Notes: a model not told the origin generated them from the sequence alone. A stretch of DNA of 64,000 bases from Actinoplanes nipponensis (GCF_016862275.1 NZ_BOMQ01000065.1:123491-187490), one strand, 5' to 3'. Positions 40,866 through 49,919 are shown, numbered from the stretch's first letter. Numbers and translations: made by a program.

Positions 40866-43418
40866 TCAGGAGGCGCCGTCCGCGCGCAGCGGGATCACCT
40901 TCGGCGGCGCCGCCTCGGCCAGCTGGTGCAGCGCCGCGACGATCTTGTCGGCGGGCAGCGGGCGGCTGAAGTGGTAGCCCTGCGCCGAGGTGCAGCCCAG
41001 CGCCAGCAGCGCGGCGCGCTGGTCGGCGGTCTCGACGCCCTCGGCGACCACCCGAGCGCCGAGGCGGGCGCCCAGCTCCACCGCGCCGCGCACGACCGCC
41101 GCGGCGGCCGCGGAGTCGGTCATGTCGGTGACGAACGACCGGTCGACCTTCAGCTCGTCCACCGTGACCCGGGTGACGAACGACAGCGACGAGAAGCCGG
41201 TGCCGAAGTCGTCGACCGAGATCTGCACACCCATGTCCCGCAGCGCCGCGATGACCTCGTCCACGACCTCCTGGTCGCTGACCGCCACCGACTCGGTGAT
41301 CTCCAGCACCAGCCGGCCGGCGCTCAGCCGGTGCCGGCGCAGCGCGTCGGCGACCTGGGCGGGCAGGGTGGCGTCGAGCAGGCTGCGCGCCGACACGTTG
41401 ACCGAGACGGGCAGGTCGAGGCCCTGGCCGGCCCAGTCGGCCGCCGCGGCCAGCGCGTGGTCGAGCACGTAGCGGGTGAACGGGGCGAGCAGCTCGCCGT
41501 GCTCGATGGTGTCGATGAAGTCGTTCGGGTTGAGCATCCCGCGCCGGGGGTGCTTCCAGCGGATCAGCGCCTCGACGCCGGTCGGGGCGCCGGTCTGCAG
41601 GTCGACCTCGGGCTGCAGGGCCAGCACGAGCTGGTCCCGCGCGGTGAGCGCGTCGTACAGCTCGGCCGGCAGGGCCAGGTGGTCGGTGCTGCTGGCGTCC
41701 TGGGCGCTGTCGTACGCGGCGACGCCGACGTGCAGCTCCTTGGCCTGGTCGAGGGCGATGCCGGCGCGCCGGATCAGCTCGGCCAGGTCGGTGGTGCCGG
41801 CGCTGGAGACGGCCACGCCCACGGCGATCTCGGTGACCAGCCGTACGCCGCCGATCTCCATCGGCTGGCCGAGCCGGTCGACCAGCTCGCGGGCGCGCCG
41901 CACGGCCCGGGGCAGCGGGTTCGGGGTCTCGTGCAGCGGCGTGGCGGAGTCGCTGAGGGTGGCGACGGCGGGCAGCAGCACCGCGAACTCGTCGTCGCCG
42001 AGGCGGGCGACCAGGTCGTGCTCGCGGGCCAGGTCGGTCAGGCGCTCGGCCACCGTCCGCAGCATGGCGTCGCCCGCGCGGTGCCCGAGGGTGCCGTTGA
42101 CCTCGCGGAAGTCGTTGAGGTCGAGCAGCAGCAGGGCCACCTGCCGGTCCCGGTCGAGGGAGTGCAGCAGGGCGTCGCCGTCGGCCAGCAGCGCCGACCT
42201 GGTGGCCAGCCCGGTCAGCGGGTCGTGCACGGCGTCGTGGGCGACTTTCTCCTCCAGCTGGGCCAGCCTCTCGTGCGCCGCCGCGTCGTGCAGCGCACCG
42301 GCGAGGGCGTCCCCGTACGCCGAGACGGCGAGTTCGTCGCGGGCGGCGGGCAGGGTCGGCTCGGCCAGCCAGACGGTCAGCTCGCCGACCGCGGTGCCGC
42401 CGACGGTCATGGCGCGGGTGATCACGGGTCCGGGCGCGGCCCCCGGGGTGGGGTCGTTCGAGGCGCCGTCGGCCGCGTACCGGCGCGGGCTGCCGCCGCG
42501 CTGGAGAACCTCGATCTCGACCCGGCGCGCGCCGAACACGTCCAGCGCGCCGCGCAGGCCGGCCGCCGCGACGGTGAGCTCGGAGGAGCCGCCCAGGGTG
42601 CGGGTGGCGCGGGCGAACGCCTCCCAGACCCGGCGTTCCTCCTCGGCGCGCAGGTGGTAGCGGTAGGTGCGCTGCAGCAACCACAGCGCCGGCGGCAGGG
42701 CGAGCAGCCAGATCGGACCGTTGGCCAGGGCGAAGAGGGACAGCAGCCCGACCAGCACGTTGCCGACGAACATGGGCAGCTTGGCGTGCAGGGCGCGGAC
42801 GGCGATCTGCGCCGGCGGGGCGTCCCGGTGCAGCGCGAGGGTCAGCACGGCGAGCCCGAGCGTGACGGTCAGGTAGGCGAGCGCGCCGGCGATGAGCCCG
42901 ACCTGCGTGCGGGTGCTGTCGAGCGGCGCGGCCGGCCCGGCGATGGCGTAGGTGACCGCGGTCGCGGTCGCCGTGCCGAGGCTCAGCGAGGCGGCCAGGT
43001 GCACCAGGTCGGCGATGATGCGCTGATCGTTGAGCCAGGTGATGAGCGCCCACGCGCCGACGGCGCCCAGCAGCGTGGCGGCGGGCAGCCAGCCCGGCGG
43101 AGCGAGGGCGAAGCCGAGGATGAAGGCCGTCTCGCCCCAGGAGACGCTGACCGTGCCGCGTCCGACGCGGAAGCGCAGCCGGGCCAGTTGGGCGAAGGCG
43201 ACGAGCAGTACGGCGACGCCGGCCGCGGCCGGCGGGGAGAGCGCCATGATCGCGGGACCGTGCAGCGGCATCAGGACGCCGAGCACGGCGACGATCAGGG
43301 CGGCGCCGACGACGAGCCCGGTAAGGACCCGACCGGCTTCCGGTCGAGACGCCGGGCCGGCCTGGCCCGGGGGTCGCGCGGGGCCGGCCGGGGCTGCGGA
43401 GGTGGGCTGAGACGTCAT
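40866..43418 (-). CDS. Membrane GGDEF/EAL protein (cyclic di-GMP phosphodiesterase candidate)
   Basis: The 850-residue protein has a Pro/Ala N-terminus, about eight membrane segments (30-235), a GAF-like linker domain, then GGDEF (about 395-560) and EAL (about 590-840). The GGDEF signature at residue 474 reads GDDEF, one substitution from the canonical motif, so cyclase activity is doubtful. The EAL site is intact: VEALIRWKHP near 615, NVSARSLLD, EITES, DDFGTGFSSL, VAEGVET. It most likely degrades c-di-GMP, possibly with GTP sensing by the GGDEF domain, as in Streptomyces RmdB-type proteins. The ATG overlaps the stop of a 27-codon upstream ORF. Confidence 0.88.
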   Translation of the reverse strand: MTSQPTSAAPAGPARPPGQAGPASRPEAGRVLTGLVVGAALIVAVLGVLMPLHGPAIMALSPPAAAGVAVLLVAFAQLARLRFRVGRGTVSVSWGETAFILGFALAPPGWLPAATLLGAVGAWALITWLNDQRIIADLVHLAASLSLGTATATAVTYAIAGPAAPLDSTRTQVGLIAGALAYLTVTLGLAVLTLALHRDAPPAQIAVRALHAKLPMFVGNVLVGLLSLFALANGPIWLLALPPALWLLQRTYRYHLRAEEERRVWEAFARATRTLGGSSELTVAAAGLRGALDVFGARRVEIEVLQRGGSPRRYAADGASNDPTPGAAPGPVITRAMTVGGTAVGELTVWLAEPTLPAARDELAVSAYGDALAGALHDAAAHERLAQLEEKVAHDAVHDPLTGLATRSALLADGDALLHSLDRDRQVALLLLDLNDFREVNGTLGHRAGDAMLRTVAERLTDLAREHDLVARLGDDEFAVLLPAVATLSDSATPLHETPNPLPRAVRRARELVDRLGQPMEIGGVRLVTEIAVGVAVSSAGTTDLAELIRRAGIALDQAKELHVGVAAYDSAQDASSTDHLALPAELYDALTARDQLVLALQPEVDLQTGAPTGVEALIRWKHPRRGMLNPNDFIDTIEHGELLAPFTRYVLDHALAAAADWAGQGLDLPVSVNVSARSLLDATLPAQVADALRRHRLSAGRLVLEITESVAVSDQEVVDEVIAALRDMGVQISVDDFGTGFSSLSFVTRVTVDELKVDRSFVTDMTDSAAAAAVVRGAVELGARLGARVVAEGVETADQRAALLALGCTSAQGYHFSRPLPADKIVAALHQLAEAAPPKVIPLRADGAS

Positions 43419-43498
43419 GCCAACCCCCGGCTGACCAGCGGCACAGGCGGATGCACGTGCATCTGCAGCGGCGGAAGCGGGGGCTGGAAGATGGTCAT
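43415..43498 (-). CDS. 27-residue upstream ORF coupled to the GGDEF/EAL gene
   Basis: A short frame starts with ATG at 43498, with AAGGGGG ending seven bases before it, and ends in a TGA that overlaps the ATG of the GGDEF/EAL gene (ATGA). The peptide begins MTIFQPPLPPLQMHVH and is rich in Pro, His and Leu. It has a better ribosome site than most genes here, but no homologue is known to me. It may act as a translational-coupling leader rather than as a protein. Confidence 0.45.
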   Translation of the reverse strand: MTIFQPPLPPLQMHVHPPVPLVSRGLA

Positions 43499-43677
43499 CG
43501 TCAGCCCCCTTTCCGCACAGGGTGGAGGGACGTCAAAGCCCCCCGGCGGAAGGCTAAATCAATCCGGCAGAACGCAACAGGGGTTGACGGATCAGCGGTG
43601 TCGATGTTCCGTCAGCACCAACACGCAGGGCGACCCGGCCGCGAGGACTTGACAAAGTGGAATCTCGCCGTTCGGGC

Positions 43678-44043
43678 TCAGGCCTTGTCGTCGGGGCGTT
43701 CGCCGGCGGGCCCCGCGGGGCCCGGCTCCACGCTCTTGACCTCGGCGTCCATCGTCGAGCCGGCCACTTCGGAACCGCCGGCCGCGGCGCCGCCGGTGCG
43801 CGGGGTGGCACCGGAGCGCTGCAGGTCGGCGTCGAGGCGGGCGATCTCGGCAGCGCGCTCGGTAGCAGCGGGGTCCGGGAAACTGTCGGGAAGCCGACGC
43901 AAACGCTTGTTCATGTTGCGGATCAGCAGGACTGTGCTTATGGCCATCAGCACGATGATGAACAGGCCCATCGGGCCGGCCAGGCCACCCGAACGGGTGT
44001 CACCGAAGTTGTTGACCGCTACCACGAAGTCCATGTCACTCAC
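43678..44043 (-). CDS. Small membrane protein downstream of mca
   Basis: The 121-residue protein has one membrane helix (GGLAGPMGLFIIVLMAISTVLLI, residues about 17-40), a basic stop (RNMNKRLRRLPDSF) and a charged cytoplasmic tail of about 75 residues. It starts with GTG at 44043, eight bases after the mca stop, with GAGG six bases upstream, and is therefore probably translated from the mca transcript. Similar short proteins follow mca in other actinobacteria. Function unknown. Confidence 0.75.
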   Translation of the reverse strand: MSDMDFVVAVNNFGDTRSGGLAGPMGLFIIVLMAISTVLLIRNMNKRLRRLPDSFPDPAATERAAEIARLDADLQRSGATPRTGGAAAGGSEVAGSTMDAEVKSVEPGPAGPAGERPDDKA

Positions 44044-44051
44044 GGTACGCC

Positions 44052-44933
44052 TCAGCGGACCTCGACGGTCTCGCGGATGCCCGCGAACAGGTCGGACTCG
44101 GGCAGCGGGCTGTCGACCAGCGAGCGGGCCAGCTCGAAGTCCTCCGTCGGCCACACCTTCTGCTGCAGCTCCATCGGCACGTGGAACCAGAAGCCGTCCG
44201 GGTCGACCTGGGTGGCGTGCGCCCGCAGCGCGTCGTCGCGCACCTCGAAGTACTCGCCGCACTCGATCCGGGTGGTGATCTTGTCGCCCCGGTCCGGCCG
44301 GTCCTCGCTGCGCTGCAGCCACTCCTCGTACGGCGACTTCAGGCCGGCGGCCAGCATGCCCTCGTGCAGGGCCAGCATCCGCGCCCGGGTCCAGCCGGAG
44401 TTGTAGTAGAGCTTCAGCGGCTGCCACGGCTCCCCCAGCTCGGGGTGCTGCTCCGGGTCGCCGGCCGCGTCGAAGGCGACCACGGAGATCTTGTGGCACA
44501 TGATGTGGTCGGGGTGCGGGTAGCCGCCGTTCTCGTCATAGGTGGTGATGACGTGCGGCTTGAACTCGCGGATCAGCTTGATCAGCGGGATCGCGCCCGC
44601 GGCCGGGTCGACCAGGCCGAAACAGCCCTCGGGCAGCGGCGGCAGCGGGTCGCCCTCGGGCAGCCCGGAGTCGACGAAGCCCAGCCAGGCCTGGTCGACG
44701 CCGAGGATGGCCCGCGCCTTGTCCATCTCGGCGCGGCGGATGTTGGAGATGTCGGCGAGCACCTCCGGGCGGTCCATCTTCGGGTTGAGCACGCTGCCGC
44801 GCTCGCCGCCCGTGCACGTCGCGACCAGCACGTGCACGCCCTCGGCGACATAGCGCGCCATCGTGGCCGCGCCCTTGCTGGACTCGTCGTCGGGGTGCGC
44901 GTGCACCGCCATGAGACGCAGTTGCTCAGCCAC
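44052..44933 (-). CDS. mca: Mycothiol S-conjugate amidase
   Basis: The 293-residue metalloenzyme cleaves mycothiol-toxin conjugates to mercapturic acids, part of actinobacterial detoxification. The LmbE/PIG-L zinc site is AVHAHPDDESSKG (His13, Asp16), and the third ligand is in GGYPHPDHIMCH. CTGGERGSVLNP and TTYDENGGYPHPDH are typical of Mca and separate it from MshB. GTG 44933 has GGGAG six bases upstream. It is divergent from the DUF4307-greA pair, as in mycobacteria (Rv1082). Confidence 0.93.
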   Translation of the reverse strand: MAEQLRLMAVHAHPDDESSKGAATMARYVAEGVHVLVATCTGGERGSVLNPKMDRPEVLADISNIRRAEMDKARAILGVDQAWLGFVDSGLPEGDPLPPLPEGCFGLVDPAAGAIPLIKLIREFKPHVITTYDENGGYPHPDHIMCHKISVVAFDAAGDPEQHPELGEPWQPLKLYYNSGWTRARMLALHEGMLAAGLKSPYEEWLQRSEDRPDRGDKITTRIECGEYFEVRDDALRAHATQVDPDGFWFHVPMELQQKVWPTEDFELARSLVDSPLPESDLFAGIRETVEVR

Positions 44934-45044
44934 TGAATTCTCCCTCGACCGGGCCTCGTTCTCGGGACCTCGGTACGGCTGCGAAGATGGACGTGGTCAT
45001 TCTGGCCGATGACACCGACAATTTCCGCAGGAGAGGTCCCCCTG

Positions 45045-45464
45045 GTGAGCGAGACGCGCGCCACAACCCCGGTATTCCCGCCGGGCCGCTACGGGCGGCG
45101 CCGCGACGGACGCCGCCGGTTGCTGCTGCCCGCCGTGCTCGCGGTCCTGGTCGGGGTGGCGGCTGTGTTCCTGGCGATCCGGCTCTACGGGCAGTATGGC
45201 GACCCCGACTACGACGCGCAGATCGTCGGTTGGACGGATGTCACCGACCGGCAGCTGACCATCCGCTTCACCGTCCGCGTGCCGGCCGGCGGCTCCGCCA
45301 CGTGCGGCCTGCGGGCCCGCGACTACGACGGCGCGGAGGTCGGCCGCCGCACGGTCACCGTCACCGCGAAGGGCTCGGCCCGCACCGTCGACGCCAGCGA
45401 GGTCGTCCCCACCAGCGCAAGGGCGACGGTGGGCGAGGTCGTGCGCTGCGCGGCCGCGGGCTGA
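45045..45464 (+). CDS. DUF4307 membrane-anchored protein
   Basis: The 139-residue protein has a Pro/Arg N-terminus, one membrane helix (LLLPAVLAVLVGVAAVFLAIRLY) and an extracytoplasmic beta-rich domain (VGWTDVTDRQLTIRFTVRVPAG, TCGLRARDYDGAEVG). This is the DUF4307 pattern conserved between mca and greA in actinobacteria (Rv1081c position). GTG 45045 is chosen because AGAGG is eight bases upstream. The domain resembles FixG/immunoglobulin-like folds. Role unknown. Confidence 0.83.
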   Translation: MSETRATTPVFPPGRYGRRRDGRRRLLLPAVLAVLVGVAAVFLAIRLYGQYGDPDYDAQIVGWTDVTDRQLTIRFTVRVPAGGSATCGLRARDYDGAEVGRRTVTVTAKGSARTVDASEVVPTSARATVGEVVRCAAAG

Positions 45465-45556
45465 GCCGATCGGGGCCTGTGCGCACCGCTGGTAAGCTTG
45501 GTGATTCGCTCCGTACGCCTGTTCGTCCCACCCCGTACGTTCAAGGAGAAGAGTCT

Positions 45557-46051
45557 GTGACCAGTTCAGAGGCGTCGAAGACCTGGCTCTCCCAGGACGC
45601 TTACGACCGGCTGCAGGCCGAGCTCGACGAGTTGATCGCAGCCCGGCCGGCCGTCGCCGCCGAGATCAACGCCCGCCGCGAGGAGGGCGACCTCCGCGAG
45701 AACGGCGGTTACCACGCCGCGCGTGAGGAGCAGGGCAAGCAGGAGGGCCGGATCCTCTACTTGAAGGAGTTCCTGCGCAAGGCGGAGGTCGGCGAGGCGC
45801 CCAGCGCCGACGCGGTGGCCCCCGGCACGGTCGTCACGATCTACTTCGACGAGGACAAGAGCGACACCGAGACGTTCCTGCTCGGTTCGCGCGAGATCGC
45901 CGCGACCACCGACTACACGGTGTACAGCCCCGAGTCGGCGCTCGGTAAGGCCATCCTCGGCGCGGGTCCCGGCCAGACCGTCACCTACACCGCGCCCAGC
46001 GGCGCGGACATCAAGGTCACGGTGGTCGAGTTCGCCCCGTTCGGCGGCTGA
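45557..46051 (+). CDS. greA: Transcription elongation factor GreA
   Basis: The 164-residue protein has the GreA layout: an N-terminal coiled coil (WLSQDAYDRLQAELDELIAARP ... EINARREEGDLRENGGYHAAREEQGKQEGRI) with the acidic tip DLREN that enters the RNA polymerase secondary channel, and a C-terminal FKBP-like domain (TVYSPESALGKAILGAGPGQTVTY). It rescues backtracked polymerase by stimulating transcript cleavage. GTG 45557 has AAGGAG eight bases upstream. Confidence 0.95.
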   Translation: MTSSEASKTWLSQDAYDRLQAELDELIAARPAVAAEINARREEGDLRENGGYHAAREEQGKQEGRILYLKEFLRKAEVGEAPSADAVAPGTVVTIYFDEDKSDTETFLLGSREIAATTDYTVYSPESALGKAILGAGPGQTVTYTAPSGADIKVTVVEFAPFGG

Positions 46052-46062
46052 CGGCAGACGCG

Positions 46063-46088
46063 GGCCGGACCCCGGGCGGGGTCCGGCC
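46063..46088. terminator. Bidirectional hairpin between greA and ilvA
   Basis: ggccggacccc (46063-46073) and its exact complement (46078-46088) flank a four-base loop, between two convergent stop codons. Confidence 0.85.
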
Positions 46089-46102
46089 GCAGCGCCCCGT
46101 CG

Positions 46103-47326
46103 TCAGGGCGTGCCGGAGAGCAGGGTGAGCGAGTAGCCCTGGTCGCGCAGCGCGCCGATCAGCGCCGCCGAGTGGTCCGGCCCGCGGGTCTCCACCGACA
46201 GCTGCACCTCGACCTCGCCGAAGCTCAGCCGCGGGTTCTGCCGCGAGTGGGCCACGTCGACGATGTTGGCCCGCTGCTGGGCGATCTCCGCCAGCAGCCG
46301 GGCCAGCTCGCCCGGCTGGTCGCCGGTGCGCACGGCGAGCCGCAGGAACCGGCCCGCCGAGACCAGGCCGTGCTCGATGACCCGCAGCAGCAGCATCGGG
46401 TCGATGTTGCCGCCGGACAGGATGGCCACGATCGGCGCCTTCAGGTCGACCTTGCCGGTGAGCAGGGCCGCCACCGAGGCGCCGCCGGCCGGCTCGACCA
46501 CCATCTTGTGCCGCTCCAGCAGCACCAGCAGCGCCGCCGACAGGTCCTCGTCGGTCACCGTCACCACGTCGTCGACCAGCTTGCTGACGTGCGCGAAGTT
46601 GAGCACGCCGGGGCGCATCACCGCGATGCCGTCGGCGATGGTCGTCGAGCGGTCCAGCGTCAGCGGCTCCCCCGCGGCCAGCGACGGCGGGTAGGACGCC
46701 GCGCCGATCGCCTGCACGCCGACGATGCGGATGTCCGGGCGCAGCGCCTTGGCCGCCACGGCGACCCCCGAGATCAGCCCGCCGCCGCCCACCGCGGTGA
46801 CGATGGTGTTCACGTCCGGGCACTGTTCGAGGATCTCCAGCCCCACCGTGCCCTGCCCGGCGATGATGTCGCGGTGGTCGAACGGGTGGATCAGGATCGC
46901 CCCGGTACGGTCGGCGAACTCCCGCGCCGCGGCCAGCGCGTCGTCGACCGTGTTGCCGGCGTACTCGATCGTCGCGCCGTACCCCTTGGTGGCCGAGACC
47001 TTCGGCAGCGGCGCGCCCTCGGGCATGAAGACCGTGGAGTGCGCGCCCAGCAGGCTCGCCGCCAGCGCGACGCCCTGGGCGTGGTTGCCGGCGCTCGCGG
47101 CGACCACGCCGCGGGCACGCTCGGCGTCGGAGAGCCGGGAGATCCGGGTGTACGCCCCCCGCACCTTGTACGACCCCGCACGCTGCTGGTTCTCGCACTT
47201 GAGCCACGTCGGCACGCCCAGCGTGCGGGTCAGCGGCAGGGAGTGCTCCAGCGGGGTGGTCCGGACGACCCCGGTGAGCAGGGCTCGGGCGGCCTCGATG
47301 TCGGCGAGCTCCAGCAGATCGGTCAT
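46103..47326 (-). CDS. ilvA: Threonine ammonia-lyase (threonine dehydratase)
   Basis: The 407-residue PLP enzyme deaminates threonine to 2-oxobutyrate. The PLP lysine lies in QRAGSYKVRGAYTR, the phosphate loop is VAASAGNHAQGVALAASLLG, the glycine loop is TAVGGGGLISGVAVAAK, and the C-terminal segment has an ACT-type domain (LRLAVRTGDQPGELARLLAEIAQQRANIVDVAH). One short ACT region suggests the catabolic/TdcB-like or single-ACT type rather than the two-ACT biosynthetic enzyme. The ATG at 47326 has no clear ribosome site; CACCAT lies seven bases upstream. Confidence 0.92.
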   Translation of the reverse strand: MTDLLELADIEAARALLTGVVRTTPLEHSLPLTRTLGVPTWLKCENQQRAGSYKVRGAYTRISRLSDAERARGVVAASAGNHAQGVALAASLLGAHSTVFMPEGAPLPKVSATKGYGATIEYAGNTVDDALAAAREFADRTGAILIHPFDHRDIIAGQGTVGLEILEQCPDVNTIVTAVGGGGLISGVAVAAKALRPDIRIVGVQAIGAASYPPSLAAGEPLTLDRSTTIADGIAVMRPGVLNFAHVSKLVDDVVTVTDEDLSAALLVLLERHKMVVEPAGGASVAALLTGKVDLKAPIVAILSGGNIDPMLLLRVIEHGLVSAGRFLRLAVRTGDQPGELARLLAEIAQQRANIVDVAHSRQNPRLSFGEVEVQLSVETRGPDHSAALIGALRDQGYSLTLLSGTP

Positions 47327-47348
47327 GGCTGTGATGGTGCCATCCGGC

Positions 47349-48716
47349 TCACACGAAGGCGTGACGAGGCCACGGATTGGCCACCTCGAGCTGCCCGGCG
47401 ATCTCCAGGAGCAGCACCTCCGAGTCGGGTGGCCCGACGAGCTGCACCGCGAGCGGCAGGCCGTCCGGGCGCAGGCCGACCGGGACCACGATGGCCGGCA
47501 GCCCGGCGATGTTCCACGGCGCGGCGTACGGCGCGTACGCCATGTTCACCTGCATGTTGCGCCGCCAGCTGCCGCCGGCGTGCCCGTCCGCGGGCGGCGG
47601 CGCCGTCGCCAGGGCGGGCGTGAGCAGCACGTCGATGCCGCTGTCGGCGAAGAACCGGATGCTCTTCTCCCGCCACGCGTCGCGCTGCTGCTGCCTGACC
47701 CAGCCGCGCCGCCACACGAACTTGCCCAGCGCGACGTGCCGGCGGGTGCGCGGCTGCAGGCTGCGCACGTCCAGCCCGGCGGCGTCGGCCTCCCGGTAGG
47801 CGCAGGCGAACCAGGTGGCCAGCCCGGCCAGGCCGACCGCGGTCGAGTACGGCGGATCGGCGGTGACCGTGTCGTGGCCCACACCGACGAGCAGCTTCGA
47901 CGCCGTCGCCACGGCCTCGCGGTTGGGCTGGTCCGGCCGTACCCCCGCGACCGGGGAGCGCAACGACACCCCGACCCGCAGCCGGCCCGGCTGCACCAGC
48001 TTCACCGGGGCCCGGCCGGCCATGACGCTGAAGCCCAGCGCGGCGTCGGCCACCGTGGTGGCCAGGACGCCGTTCTCGGTCAGCCCGAACCAGCCGTCCA
48101 GGCCCAGGTCGCAGGGGATGACGTCGCGGCCGGGCTTGAGCCCGACCAGGCCGCAGCAGGCGGCCGGGATGCGCACCGAGCCGAGGCCGTCGTTGCCCTG
48201 GGCGATGGGCACCAGGCCGGCGGCGACGGCCGCGGCCGAGCCGCCGGAGGAACCCCCGGGGGTACGCTCCAGCGCCCACGGGTTGCGGGTCGGCTCCTCG
48301 ACGCCGTCGGTGGTGGCCCACAGCCCCATCTCGGGCATCCGGGTCACGCCGACCACCACCGCGCCGGCGCCGCGCAGCCGCCGGACCACCTCGTGGTCCT
48401 CCTCGGCCACGGCGGAACGCGCCGCCGCCGAGCCGTGCCAGGTCGGCAGGCCGGCGACGGGCGTGTTCTCCTTCACCGCGACCGGCACGCCGGCCAGCGG
48501 CAGGTTGCCCAGGTCCTCCTGGTCGTCGACCTTCTCGGCCTCGGCGATCGCCTCACCGGCGCGCACCACGCGGAACGCGGCGATGGCCGGATCGGAGATC
48601 GCGATCTGCTCGAGGTGATCGGCCACCACCTGGGTGGCCGTCGTGTCGCCCCGCCGCACCGCGCGCGAGATCTGCTTGGCGGTGGCACCGACCCACGTGG
48701 TCGCCAGGTTGTCCAT
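47349..48716 (-). CDS. Amidase (amidase-signature family)
   Basis: The 455-residue hydrolase carries the Ser-cisSer-Lys triad region: Lys in PLAGVPVAVKENTPV, cis-Ser and nucleophile in RTPGGSSGGSAAAVAAGLVPIAQGNDGLGSVRIPAACCGLVGLKP. The substrate is not predictable; it is not GatA because it is monocistronic and lacks GatB/C neighbours. GGAGACGGG precedes the ATG at 48716. It sits between ilvA and metB on the same strand. The substitution NDGLGSVRIPA for the common DGGGSIRIPA is minor. Confidence 0.88.
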   Translation of the reverse strand: MDNLATTWVGATAKQISRAVRRGDTTATQVVADHLEQIAISDPAIAAFRVVRAGEAIAEAEKVDDQEDLGNLPLAGVPVAVKENTPVAGLPTWHGSAAARSAVAEEDHEVVRRLRGAGAVVVGVTRMPEMGLWATTDGVEEPTRNPWALERTPGGSSGGSAAAVAAGLVPIAQGNDGLGSVRIPAACCGLVGLKPGRDVIPCDLGLDGWFGLTENGVLATTVADAALGFSVMAGRAPVKLVQPGRLRVGVSLRSPVAGVRPDQPNREAVATASKLLVGVGHDTVTADPPYSTAVGLAGLATWFACAYREADAAGLDVRSLQPRTRRHVALGKFVWRRGWVRQQQRDAWREKSIRFFADSGIDVLLTPALATAPPPADGHAGGSWRRNMQVNMAYAPYAAPWNIAGLPAIVVPVGLRPDGLPLAVQLVGPPDSEVLLLEIAGQLEVANPWPRHAFV

Positions 48717-48743
48717 GGCCCGTCTCCGTCTGTCCGTCTAGAC

Positions 48744-49895
48744 CTAGCCGAGCGCCTGCTCCAGATCCGCGAGCAGATCGTCAACGGTTTCGATGCCGAC
48801 AGACAGTCGCACGAGATCGGCGGGTACTTCAAGCGGTGAGCCCGCCGCGGACAGGTGTGTCATCTGCCCCGGGTGCTCGATCAGCGATTCGACGCCGCCC
48901 AGTGACTCGGCCAGCACGAACAGTTTGGTCCGGTTGCAGATCCGGATCGCCTGCTCGGGACCGCCGGCGGCGCGGAACGACACCATGCCGCCGAAGCGGG
49001 ACATCTGCTTGGCGGCGGTCTCGTGTCCGGGATGCGACTCCAGGCCCGGGTAGAGCACCTGGCCGACGGCCTCGTGGTCCTGCAGGTACGCCACGATGCG
49101 CTCGGCGTTGTCGCAGTGCCGGTCCATCCGTACGCCGAGGGTCTTGATCCCGCGCAGCGTCAGCCAGGCGTCGAACGGGCCGTTGACCGCGCCCATCGCG
49201 TTCTGGTGGAAGGCGAGCTGCTCGCCGAGCTCGTCGCCGGCCGTGACCAGCGCGCCGCCGACCACGTCGGAGTGCCCGCCGAGGTACTTGGTGGTCGAGT
49301 GGATGACCACGTCGGCGCCGAGCGCCAGCGGCTGCTGCAGGTACGGCGACGCGAACGTGTTGTCCACGGCGAGCATCGCGTCGTACTCGTGCGCCAGCGC
49401 GCCCAGGGCGGTGACGTCGGCGATGTTCAGCAGCGGGTTGGTCGGCGTCTCGGCCCAGATCAGCCGGGTGTGCCCGGGGCGGAACGCCGCCCGCACCGCG
49501 TCCAGGTCGCCGAGCGGCACCGCGGTCCAGTCCAGGCCCCAGTTCTCCGCGACCTTCGAGAACAGCCGGTACGTGCCGCCGTACGCGTCGTCCGGGATCA
49601 CCACGTGGTCGCCGGGCCGGCACACCGCGCGCAGCAGCGTGTCCTCGGCGGCGAGGCCGCTGGCGAAGGCGAGCCCCCGCCGGCCGCCCTCGATCGCGGC
49701 GAGGCACTCCTGCAGGGCGTCGCGCGTCGGGTTGCCCGAGCGGCTGTACTCGTAGCCCAGCCGCGGCGCGCCCACGGCGTCCTGGGCGTAGGTGCTGGTC
49801 TGGTAGATCGGCGGCACCACCGCCCCGGTCCGCGGATCCGGATCCTGCCCGGCATGGATGGCCAGGGTGTCGAAGCCGTACGTGTTACCCGTCAT
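48744..49895 (-). CDS. metB: Cystathionine gamma-synthase
   Basis: The 383-residue PLP enzyme has the Cys/Met-metabolism fold: GYEYSRSGNPTRDALQECLAAIEGG, FASGLAAEDTLLR, IPDDAYGGTYRLF, WAETPTNPLLNIADV, the PLP lysine in IHSTTKYLGGHSDVVGG, and ESLGGVESLIEHP with SVGIE at the end. It joins O-acyl-homoserine and cysteine in methionine synthesis; cystathionine gamma-lyase is the alternative. Position near greA and mca matches mycobacteria (Rv1079). The ATG at 49895 is leaderless and shares its promoter region with the divergent HIT gene. Confidence 0.92.
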   Translation of the reverse strand: MTGNTYGFDTLAIHAGQDPDPRTGAVVPPIYQTSTYAQDAVGAPRLGYEYSRSGNPTRDALQECLAAIEGGRRGLAFASGLAAEDTLLRAVCRPGDHVVIPDDAYGGTYRLFSKVAENWGLDWTAVPLGDLDAVRAAFRPGHTRLIWAETPTNPLLNIADVTALGALAHEYDAMLAVDNTFASPYLQQPLALGADVVIHSTTKYLGGHSDVVGGALVTAGDELGEQLAFHQNAMGAVNGPFDAWLTLRGIKTLGVRMDRHCDNAERIVAYLQDHEAVGQVLYPGLESHPGHETAAKQMSRFGGMVSFRAAGGPEQAIRICNRTKLFVLAESLGGVESLIEHPGQMTHLSAAGSPLEVPADLVRLSVGIETVDDLLADLEQALG

Positions 49896-49903
49896 GAGGG
49901 GCA

Positions 49904-49913
49904 AGGCTAGTCT
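49904..49913. promoter_or_regulatory. Overlapping divergent -10 elements of metB and HIT genes
   Basis: aggctagtct holds TAGTCT for the plus strand (six bases before ATG 49920) and TAGCCT for the minus strand (eight bases before ATG 49895). Both use the same central TA pair. Only 24 bases separate the two start codons. Confidence 0.65.
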
Positions 49914-49919
49914 GCCCTG

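Noticed and set aside
43499..43677. Possible c-di-GMP riboswitch upstream of the GGDEF/EAL gene
   Set aside because: I looked for the conserved GEMM-type core and tetraloop-receptor arrangement and did not see it; only weak hairpins are present.
47349..48716. Amidase read as a GatA subunit
   Set aside because: No GatB or GatC gene is adjacent, and the neighbours ilvA and metB suggest a stand-alone amidase.
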